A DNA stretch of 5,693 nt from an uncultured Ruminococcus sp. (GTDB taxonomy: Bacteria > Bacillota > Clostridia > Oscillospirales > Ruminococcaceae). Shown in pieces: positions 1 through 4,895 of the stretch (its first letter is position 1; the number at the start of each line of letters is the position of its first letter). The notes below the pieces were generated by a model. That model was not told where the DNA came from. It did no database searches and was given only the letters and a program-made list of their open reading frames with translations. Position numbers and translations under genes: made by a program. The stretch is taken from the NCBI GenBank assembly GCA_947176685.1, contig CAMWRL010000117.1, positions 1-5,693 of the forward strand, given 5' to 3'.

Positions 1-357
1 ACTACTGCAACCAGAAAATGCGGATACTCCGATACTTGTTACACTATCAGGAATTGTTACTGATGTTAAACTGTTACGATAGTCAAATGCTTCTTTTCCG
101 ATACTTGTTACTGGCACTCCCTCTATCTCGGACGGAATAACAACCTCCGTTGCAGTCGTGTCACAACCGGAAATCTCAATATAATCCCCATAATTTTTAT
201 ATTGAATCTGTTCATATCTACCCCATGTATACTCTGTTTCGCTCTCCGCACTTGCTGTGATTACGGAATTATTCTCCGCAACCGTATTAACATACGGAAC
301 ACCAAAACCCATAACGCATACTGCCATAATGCCTGCAATTATTTTATTAACTTTCAT
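1..357 (-). CDS. Secreted BspA-type leucine-rich repeat protein, third paralogue (C-terminal part off the left edge)
   Basis: The reading frame is open from an ATG at 357-355 to the window edge, giving 119 codons with no stop. The N-terminus is a signal peptide: MKVNK, a hydrophobic stretch (IIAGIMAVCVMGFGVPYV), then an Ala-Ser-Ala at about residues 35-37 that could be the cleavage site. A linker follows (YGDYIEISGCD), then the entry to the LRR domain (ATEVVIP...EGVPVTSIG) and the first 23-residue BspA repeats (IPDSVTSIGVSAFSGCSS). The start is supported by an AAAGGAG site 8 nt upstream. It lies 15 nt after the stop of the preceding paralogue. The N-terminal region resembles the 1738-2730 paralogue more than the adjacent one, for example sharing EIEGVPVTSIG and YGDYIEISGCD. 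The family is extracellular and usually linked to adhesion or binding. Whether this copy also ends in a dockerin cannot be seen here, but it is likely by analogy. Confidence 0.9.
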   Translation of the reverse strand, partial: MKVNKIIAGIMAVCVMGFGVPYVNTVAENNSVITASAESETEYTWGRYEQIQYKNYGDYIEISGCDTTATEVVIPSEIEGVPVTSIGKEAFDYRNSLTSVTIPDSVTSIGVSAFSGCSS

Positions 358-361
358 AATT

Positions 362-442
362 AAAACTCCTTTTTATTTATTATTCTCAATGAGTTTATGT
401 CTCAGCATAACCATATCAAAAGAATCAACCAATCCGTCGCCG
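362..442. repeat. 81-bp perfect direct repeat, copy 1 (LRR gene junction)
   Basis: Identical base for base to 1727-1807 (offset 1365). It covers the ribosome binding site of the downstream paralogue, the stop codon, and the last roughly 23 codons of the preceding dockerin, including the second calcium loop. Identity holds at silent positions as well as in the short non-coding gap, then breaks at 443 (G versus T at 1808). Confidence 0.9.
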
Positions 443-1722
443 GTAAGGTCGGCATTTTTCAACTGCTCTTTTGTAAGTTCCTGTTTACCTAAAATGTAAC
501 TTTGAAGAAGTACAGCGTCGGCTACGCTTACCGAGTTGTCGCCGTTCATGTCGCCTGAGCCGGTTTCTTTTTCGGGGGCTTTTCCGAGTGAGACAAAGTT
601 TCTTTCGTATTTTTCGGCATATGCCTGCGCTGTTGAGTTTTCATAGCCGTATATGGTGCCGTTAAAATAAAACTTTCCATTTGCATTATCATATGCATTT
701 GAAATCGTAAAATCATAATCCGCAATATCACAATCAGAATTTAATATTGTTATTGTTTTTAAATCAAAACAATATGAAAATGCACCATTTCCGATACTTG
801 TTACACTGTCAGAAATTTTTACTGATATCAAACCAGTGCAAAAGTAAAATGCATCCCTTCCAATACTTGTTACACTATTGGGAATTTCTATTGACTTTAA
901 ACTATCACAACTTGCAAAAGCACTGCCTGCGATACTTGTAACGCTGTCAGGAATAACAACCTTACCAGAACATTTTTCGCCATCAATCAGAATATCGTTC
1001 ACAATAACAAGCGGATTTTCTTTTTGTTTTTCTTCAAGCCATAATGTCCTCGAAAATGCATAATCGCCGATACTTGTTACGCTGTCTGGAATTTTTATTG
1101 ATGCTAAACTACTGCAAAAAGTAAATGCCTCTCCTTCGATACTTGTAACGCTGTCGGAAATTGTTACTGATGTTAAATTTTCACAACCGTAAAATGTCTG
1201 ATATTCGATTTTTGTGACACTATCGGGAATTTCTATTGATGTTAAACTTTCACAACCGGAAAATGCCTGACTTACGATACTTGTTACACCGTCAGGAATA
1301 ACAACATCACCTTTACAGGTTGTACCGTCAATCAGAATATTGCTTACAATAACAAGTGGATTTTCTTTTTGCTTTTCTTGAAGCCATAATGTTTCTTCAA
1401 AAGCAAGTCTTCCGATACTTGTTATACTGTCGGGAATTTCCACCGATATTAAACTATTGCATTCATAAAATGCAAGTTCTCCGATACTTGTAACAGGTAC
1501 GCCGTTAATTTCCTCCGGAATAACAACCTCTGTTGCATAATCGTTACAACCGGTAATTTCAATATAGCTTCCGTAATTGGTGTATTCAAGACAATCATAG
1601 TTATATTCTCCAACTGCTTCAGCCGTGATTACGGAATTATCCATAACCGCATTGACATACGGAACACCAAAACCCATAACGCATACTGCCATAATACTGG
1701 CAATAAATTTGTTGATTTTCAT
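373..1722 (-). CDS. Secreted BspA-type leucine-rich repeat protein with C-terminal type I dockerin (449 aa)
   Basis: Signal peptide at residues 1 to about 35 (MKINK, then a hydrophobic core through VPYVNA). The LRR domain spans about residues 68-325 and has nine units: a 28-residue entry unit, six standard 23-residue units (I-P-D-S-V-T-S-I-x-x-x-A-F pattern) and two 46-residue variants carrying LWLxEKQKENPLVIV (96-141 and 211-256). A cap follows (GTIYGYENSTAQAYAEKY, about 355-372). The type I dockerin is at about 390-444, with calcium loops DMNGDNSVSVAD (391-402) and DLTGDGLVDSFD (425-436). A dockerin binds a cohesin, so the protein is probably displayed on a cellulosome-like scaffold or a cell-surface cohesin; its LRR cargo has no visible catalytic module and may bind a ligand. 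The ATG at 1722 has AAAGGAG 8 nt upstream, directly after the previous stop. Residues 96-210 and 211-325 form an internal duplication of 115 residues. The target is unknown. Confidence 0.93.
   Translation of the reverse strand: MKINKFIASIMAVCVMGFGVPYVNAVMDNSVITAEAVGEYNYDCLEYTNYGSYIEITGCNDYATEVVIPEEINGVPVTSIGELAFYECNSLISVEIPDSITSIGRLAFEETLWLQEKQKENPLVIVSNILIDGTTCKGDVVIPDGVTSIVSQAFSGCESLTSIEIPDSVTKIEYQTFYGCENLTSVTISDSVTSIEGEAFTFCSSLASIKIPDSVTSIGDYAFSRTLWLEEKQKENPLVIVNDILIDGEKCSGKVVIPDSVTSIAGSAFASCDSLKSIEIPNSVTSIGRDAFYFCTGLISVKISDSVTSIGNGAFSYCFDLKTITILNSDCDIADYDFTISNAYDNANGKFYFNGTIYGYENSTAQAYAEKYERNFVSLGKAPEKETGSGDMNGDNSVSVADAVLLQSYILGKQELTKEQLKNADLTGDGLVDSFDMVMLRHKLIENNK
748..1437. repeat. Two tandem 345-bp units inside the 449-aa LRR gene
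   Basis: Residues 96-210 (1093-1437) and 211-325 (748-1092) have the same architecture: one 46-residue long unit with LWLxEKQKENPLVIV followed by three 23-residue units, 115 residues in total. The long units are clearly alike at DNA level too, around 1001-1050 and 1340-1395. The simplest reading is an in-frame duplication of five 69-bp repeat lengths. Confidence 0.85.
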
Positions 1723-1726
1723 AATA

Positions 1727-1807
1727 AAAACTCCTTTTTATTTATTATTCTCAATGAGTTTATGTCTCAGCATAACCATATCAAAAGAATCAACCAATCC
1801 GTCGCCG
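1727..1807. repeat. 81-bp perfect direct repeat, copy 2 (LRR gene junction)
   Basis: Second copy of the repeat at 362-442, at the junction between the 330-aa and 449-aa paralogues. The surrounding dockerin and signal-peptide sequences are also similar but diverged. This marks the tandem duplication unit as one gene plus its ribosome binding site. Confidence 0.9.
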
Positions 1808-2730
1808 TTCATGTCGGCATTTTTCCACTGCTCTTTTGTAAGTTCCTGTCTGCCTAAAATGACGTTCTGAAGAAGTACAGCGTCGGCAATATTTACTGAA
1901 TCGTCGCCGTTCATATCGCCGGTGTTATTTTCGGGTTCTGTTCCGACTAATGCAAATTTATAACCATACTTTTCGGCGTATGCCTGTGCCGTGGAGTTTT
2001 CATAGCCATATATAGTGCCATCAAAACTCGTATATCCATTTGAAATTGTAGCAAAATTAGCAAAAATATCGCATTCAGGATTTAAAATAGTTATTGATTT
2101 TAAAGCACTGCAATAAAACGCACTTTCGCCGATAGATTTAACACTTTCCGGAATTTTCACTGATGTCAAACCACTCCAAGAAAATGCTATTTCCCCTATA
2201 CTTGTTAAACTGTCCGGAAGTTCTACTGATTTTAAACTACTACACATATAAAAAGCACCTCTCCCTATGCTTGTTACACCGTCCGGAATGTTTACAGATG
2301 CTAACTGACCACAACTATTGAATGTGGCATCTGCGATACTTGTTATACTGTTAGACATTTTTACTGACCGTAAATTTATACAATCAATAAATGCACCATA
2401 TCCGATACTTGTTACACTATCGGGGATTTCTACTGATGTTAAGCTACTGCAAGCAGAAAATGCCTTTCTTCCGATACTTGTAACAGGCACGCCCTCTATC
2501 TCAGGCGGAATAACAACCTCTGTTGCAGACTTGTCACAACCGGAAATTTCGATATAATCGCCATAATTTTTATACGTAAGCTGTTCATATGTACCCTCTG
2601 TGTATTCTGCTTCGACCTCCGCACTGGCTGTGATTACGGAATTACTCTCCGCAATCGTATTAACATACGGCACACCAAAACCCATAACGCAAACTGTCAT
2701 AACTCCGGCAATAATCTTATTCATTTTCAT
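1738..2730 (-). CDS. Secreted BspA-type leucine-rich repeat protein with C-terminal type I dockerin (330 aa)
   Basis: The start is placed at the ATG at 2730-2728. It has AAAGGGAG 8 nt upstream and its N-terminus aligns with the two downstream paralogues (M-K-x-N-K). An in-frame ATG at 2781 would add 17 charged residues before the signal peptide and overlap ecfA1, so it is unlikely. Signal peptide about 1-37 (hydrophobic core IIAGVMTVCVMGFGVPYV, possible cut after ASA 35-37). The LRR domain covers about 74-214: a 28-residue entry unit, three 23-residue units and two 22-residue units. A GTIYGYENSTAQAYAEKYGY cap (about 238-257) follows, then a type I dockerin at about 271-325 with loops DMNGDDSVNIAD (272-283) and DMNGDGLVDSFD (306-317). 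Unlike the 449-aa paralogue it has no 46-residue long units. It is the first gene of the array and follows the ecfA1 stop by 17 nt, so it is probably co-transcribed or read from an unseen internal promoter. Role: extracellular, cohesin-anchored; ligand unknown. Confidence 0.92.
   Translation of the reverse strand: MKMNKIIAGVMTVCVMGFGVPYVNTIAESNSVITASAEVEAEYTEGTYEQLTYKNYGDYIEISGCDKSATEVVIPPEIEGVPVTSIGRKAFSACSSLTSVEIPDSVTSIGYGAFIDCINLRSVKMSNSITSIADATFNSCGQLASVNIPDGVTSIGRGAFYMCSSLKSVELPDSLTSIGEIAFSWSGLTSVKIPESVKSIGESAFYCSALKSITILNPECDIFANFATISNGYTSFDGTIYGYENSTAQAYAEKYGYKFALVGTEPENNTGDMNGDDSVNIADAVLLQNVILGRQELTKEQWKNADMNGDGLVDSFDMVMLRHKLIENNK
2089..2511. repeat. LRR-coding short repeats of the 330-aa gene
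   Basis: Six in-frame repeats: one of 28 residues, three of 23 and two of 22, all built on an I-P-x-S-V-T-S-I-G core. On the plus strand they show as a recurring CGATACTTGTTA-like motif. They encode the BspA-type LRR domain and are protein repeats rather than a mobile or CRISPR element. Confidence 0.85.
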
Positions 2731-2738
2731 AATCAAAA

Positions 2739-2746
2739 CTCCCTTT
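2739..2746 (-). promoter_or_regulatory. Ribosome binding site deciding the start of the first LRR-dockerin gene
   Basis: AAAGGGAG on the minus strand, 8 nt before the ATG at 2730, immediately after the ecfA1 stop (2750-2748). It selects the start at 2730 over the in-frame ATG at 2781. The equivalent sites of the two downstream paralogues are AAAGGAG at 1731-1737 and 366-372, each 8 nt from its ATG. Confidence 0.8.
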
Positions 2747-2747
2747 T

Positions 2748-3593
2748 TTAACTTAAAAAATTTAACAATGCTTTTACGCATTCTTCCTCTGATATTATTT
2801 CCGGCGAAATGTCCACTCCGGCTTTTTTCAGTTCATAGCAGAGTTCAGTTACCTGCGGAACGTCAAGACCGATTTTCCGCATAAGTTCCACCTGTGAAAA
2901 GACTTTTTCCGGAATATTGTCAATAATAATCCTGCCCCTGTCCATAACAACAACACGGTCACATTGTGCCGCCTCGTCCATATAGTGTGTTATCAGAACT
3001 ATTGTTATACCATATTCACGGTTCATGCGCCGGACTGCCGCCATGACTTCTTTTCTGCCCTGCGGGTCAAGCATGGCGGTTGGTTCGTCAAGAATAATGC
3101 ACTCAGGACGCATTGCAATTATTCCTGCAATCGCAACACGCTGTTTCTGACCGCCCGAAAGCTGTGACGGTGAATGAAGTCTGTACTCATACATATTGAC
3201 GGCTTTGAGGGAGTCGTCAACTCTCTGCCGCATTTCCTCATATGGTACGCCTAAATTCTCCAGTGCAAAAGCAACATCTTCCTCCACTATTGAGGAAACT
3301 ATCTGATTATCCGGATTCTGGAAAACCATTCCGGCACGCTGTCTTAACTCAAAGAGCTTTGAATCGTCAGCAGTATTTATTCCGTCAACTGTAACAGTGC
3401 CTTCGGTTGGCAGAAGTATGGCGTTAAGGTGTTTGGCAAGCGTGGACTTGCCCGAACCGTTATGACCCAGAACGGCGACAAATTCCCCTTGTTTTATGTC
3501 AAAGTCTATGCCTTTCAGAACTTCTTCCGATAGGGTGTCGCCGTCTGCTTCATAACGGAAATGCAGGTTTTTTATTTCAATGATATTATCCAT
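2748..3593 (-). CDS. ecfA1: Energy-coupling factor transporter ATPase EcfA1
   Basis: ATP-binding subunit of an ECF importer. With EcfA2 and the membrane subunit EcfT it energises uptake of vitamins or metal ions captured by separate S components, on the cytoplasmic face of the membrane. All ABC motifs are intact: Walker A GHNGSGKST (43-51), Q-loop FQNPDNQ (91-97), signature LSGGQKQR (145-152), Walker B CIILDE with catalytic Glu170, D-loop MLDP (174-177) and H-loop His203. At 281 aa it has the usual full length. The GHNGSGKSTLA and PDNQIV variants and the VFSQVE segment (232-237) point to EcfA1 rather than EcfA2. Its ATG overlaps the stop of the preceding small gene by 8 nt (ATGGATAA), and there is no good Shine-Dalgarno upstream, so translation is probably coupled. 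The next gene downstream is an LRR-dockerin gene, not ecfA2 or ecfT as in most Firmicutes. The S component, and so the substrate, cannot be told from this window. Confidence 0.94.
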   Translation of the reverse strand: MDNIIEIKNLHFRYEADGDTLSEEVLKGIDFDIKQGEFVAVLGHNGSGKSTLAKHLNAILLPTEGTVTVDGINTADDSKLFELRQRAGMVFQNPDNQIVSSIVEEDVAFALENLGVPYEEMRQRVDDSLKAVNMYEYRLHSPSQLSGGQKQRVAIAGIIAMRPECIILDEPTAMLDPQGRKEVMAAVRRMNREYGITIVLITHYMDEAAQCDRVVVMDRGRIIIDNIPEKVFSQVELMRKIGLDVPQVTELCYELKKAGVDISPEIISEEECVKALLNFLS

Positions 3594-3780
3594 GTATGTC
3601 TTTTATGGGAGTTACAACCGGAGTACCGATTTTGTTGACCAGCGTTGTAAGCCCTGCTGAATTGCCGTCCTTGTGGTAGAGGTAGTTCACGCCCGTAACG
3701 TTGTCAACCCATATTGCTATGTACTGGGTTCTGTCTCCGTAGACCTGTCTGTAAACTTCTGTAAATCTGTCTGCATTCAT
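3586..3780 (-). CDS. Small DUF6440-like protein (64 aa)
   Basis: A short protein of unknown function. The core DNVTGVNYLYHKDGNSAGLT (about 26-45), followed by LVNKIGTPVV, matches my recollection of the DUF6440 family: small Firmicutes proteins with a D-x-x-T-G-V-x-Y-L motif, a glycine-rich turn and a G-x-P-V-V ending. This is recognition by eye, not a search. No signal peptide or membrane segment is visible, so it is probably cytoplasmic. The start is well supported by AGGAGG (3789-3794) 8 nt before the ATG, the strongest ribosome binding site in the window. Its stop overlaps the ecfA1 start by 8 nt, so the two are probably translated together and their amounts linked. Whether it works with the transporter is unknown. 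Confidence 0.8.
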   Translation of the reverse strand: MNADRFTEVYRQVYGDRTQYIAIWVDNVTGVNYLYHKDGNSAGLTTLVNKIGTPVVTPIKDIHG

Positions 3781-3788
3781 AAAAGATA

Positions 3789-3794
3789 CCTCCT
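3789..3794 (-). promoter_or_regulatory. Strong ribosome binding site of the DUF6440-like gene
   Basis: AGGAGG on the minus strand, 8 nt before the ATG at 3780. It lies in the largest intergenic gap of the window (3781-3813, 33 bp), which is AT-rich but too short and unstructured to call a promoter or terminator. Confidence 0.75.
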
Positions 3795-3813
3795 GATAAA
3801 TTTTTAAATAGAT

Positions 3814-4017
3814 TTAGTTTTCGTCATCGCAGCAAGATATGCGCCCGATTATGTCAATCTTTATAATTCTGATTACTGATTCGCCGTTGTTGGCTTCACA
3901 ACGCATTTTTATCCAGTTTTCGTCAGCTTCAAGGACTACTCCGCCGCCCATAAATCTTTCCTGTATGCTGTAGACCTCGACAAAGTTTCCGATAAGATTT
4001 TTTATAATACCGGACAT
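3814..4017 (-). CDS. Small hypothetical protein (67 aa), possibly a small beta-barrel
   Basis: I do not recognise a characterised family. The protein starts MSGIIKNLIGNFVEVYSI, continues with a glycine-rich turn (FMGGGVVLEADENWIKMRC) and a strand-like segment (SVIRIIKIDIIGRI), and ends in CCDDEN. Alternating hydrophobic and polar residues plus the G-x-V-x-x-x-x-x-x-W-I-x-M pattern suggest an Sm-like or SH3-like small barrel, as in several uncharacterised Clostridia proteins; this is a fold guess only. The start at 4017 is preferred because AGGAG lies 9 nt upstream. The longer in-frame start at 4062 would overlap the methyltransferase by 31 nt and add an unrelated-looking 15-residue extension. 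It lies 14 nt after the methyltransferase stop, and that TAA merges with the ribosome binding site (TAAAGGAG), which suggests coupled translation. No signal peptide or transmembrane segment is seen. Confidence 0.72.
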   Translation of the reverse strand: MSGIIKNLIGNFVEVYSIQERFMGGGVVLEADENWIKMRCEANNGESVIRIIKIDIIGRISCCDDEN

Positions 4018-4026
4018 ACAAAAAAA

Positions 4027-4034
4027 CTCCTTTA
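4027..4034 (-). promoter_or_regulatory. Fused stop codon and ribosome binding site before the 67-aa gene
   Basis: On the minus strand TAAAGGAG contains the methyltransferase stop (TAA, 4034-4032) and the ribosome binding site of the next gene, 9 nt before the ATG at 4017. It decides the short start of the 67-aa gene and suggests ribosomes finishing one gene begin the next. Confidence 0.75.
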
Positions 4035-4895
4035 CTTCTGCCATATGGCAGTTGAACCGCACGGCAGTGTCATACCGGTTGATTGTACCGGAAGTCCTAT
4101 TTCATCAAATGATACAATTCCGCCGGATTTTTCCGTAAGCACTGTACCGAGAATATATCCCATTACGGACGGCGACAACCCTGTTGTATAGCTGTTGATA
4201 AGGAAAAACAACGGGTTATCCGAAAGCACTCCGGAACAAAGTTTAACAAGGTCGTATATGGAATTTTCAAGTTTCCATATTTCGCCCGAAGGTCCACGTC
4301 CGTAACTGGGAGGGTCCATTATAACTGCGTCATAACGTCTGCCCCGTCTTATTTCACGGGCTATGAACTTTTCGCAGTCATCAACAATCCAGCGTACAGG
4401 TTTATCGGAAAGTCCCGATACTGAGGCATTTTCCCTTGCCCATTGCACCATGCCTTTGGAAGCGTCCACATGACACACGGAAGCACCTGCATCTGCACAA
4501 GCCAGCGTTGCACCTCCGGTATATGCAAACAGGTTTAGTACACTGATTTCACGTCCGGCATTTCTGATTTTGTCAGCCATAAAGTCCCAGTTTACAGCCT
4601 GTTCCGGAAAAAGCCCTGTATGTTTGAAGCCTGTCGGCTTTATGTTAAATTTAAGATTGCCATAATTTATATTCCATACTTCCGGAACTTTCTTTCTGAA
4701 AGACCATTTGCCTCCGCCGGAAGCCGAACGGTGATAATGACCGTCCGCTGTATTCCACAGGCGAGAGGTTCTGTCAGTTTTCCATATTATCTGGGGGTCT
4801 GGACGTACAAGGCTTATATTTCCCCACGTTTCAAGTTTTTCGCCGTCCGAAGTGTCAATTATTCTGTAGTCTGTCCAGTTGTTTGCAGTTCTCAA
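4032..4895 (-). CDS. Class I SAM-dependent methyltransferase, RlmI-like group, TTG start (287 aa)
   Basis: A Rossmann-fold methyltransferase that uses S-adenosylmethionine. Visible motifs: an N-terminal segment typical of this group (DGEKLETWGNISLVRPDPQ, about 17-35), HTGLFPEQAVNWDFM (92-106), SAM-binding motif I NLFAYTGGAT (121-130), the acidic strand HVD (142-144) with following KGMVQWARENA, VDDCEKF (171-177) and motif IV DPPSYGRG (194-201). The DPPS form is common in RNA base methyltransferases such as RlmI, which makes 5-methylcytosine in 23S rRNA. This protein lacks the N-terminal PUA domain of E. coli RlmI, so the substrate is uncertain. The start is TTG at 4895-4893, supported by AAAGGAG 8 nt upstream; an in-frame TGA at 4901-4899 rules out a longer form and the next Met is residue 106, inside the fold. 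It overlaps the upstream stop by 4 nt (TTGA). Cytoplasmic. Confidence 0.88.
   Translation of the reverse strand: MRTANNWTDYRIIDTSDGEKLETWGNISLVRPDPQIIWKTDRTSRLWNTADGHYHRSASGGGKWSFRKKVPEVWNINYGNLKFNIKPTGFKHTGLFPEQAVNWDFMADKIRNAGREISVLNLFAYTGGATLACADAGASVCHVDASKGMVQWARENASVSGLSDKPVRWIVDDCEKFIAREIRRGRRYDAVIMDPPSYGRGPSGEIWKLENSIYDLVKLCSGVLSDNPLFFLINSYTTGLSPSVMGYILGTVLTEKSGGIVSFDEIGLPVQSTGMTLPCGSTAIWQK

Noticed and set aside
257..499. Plus-strand ORF of 80 aa with a close copy at 1625-1870 (81 aa)
   Set aside because: Both are antisense to the signal peptide and dockerin junctions of the LRR genes; their mutual similarity only reflects the tandem duplication. No independent coding support.
748..1521. 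Regularly spaced repeats that could suggest a CRISPR array or minisatellite
   Set aside because: The period is 69 bp (23 codons), copies are imperfect and remain in frame, and the product is a standard BspA LRR solenoid.
1669..1692. Possible lipoprotein signal around the cysteine in the hydrophobic core (M-A-V-C)
   Set aside because: The residue before Cys is Val, not Gly, Ala or Ser, and the hydrophobic core continues after it, so a lipobox is not supported.
2731..2781. Longer start for the first LRR-dockerin protein (17 extra residues)
   Set aside because: It overlaps ecfA1, places charged residues before the signal peptide, has no counterpart in the paralogues, and ignores the ribosome binding site before 2730.
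3781..3813. AT-rich gap as a promoter or terminator
   Set aside because: Only 33 bp, much of it taken by the ribosome binding site; no convincing -35/-10 pair and no stem-loop with a T run.
4018..4062. Longer start for the 67-aa protein (15 extra residues)
   Set aside because: It overlaps the methyltransferase end by 31 nt, while a good ribosome binding site sits before the ATG at 4017.
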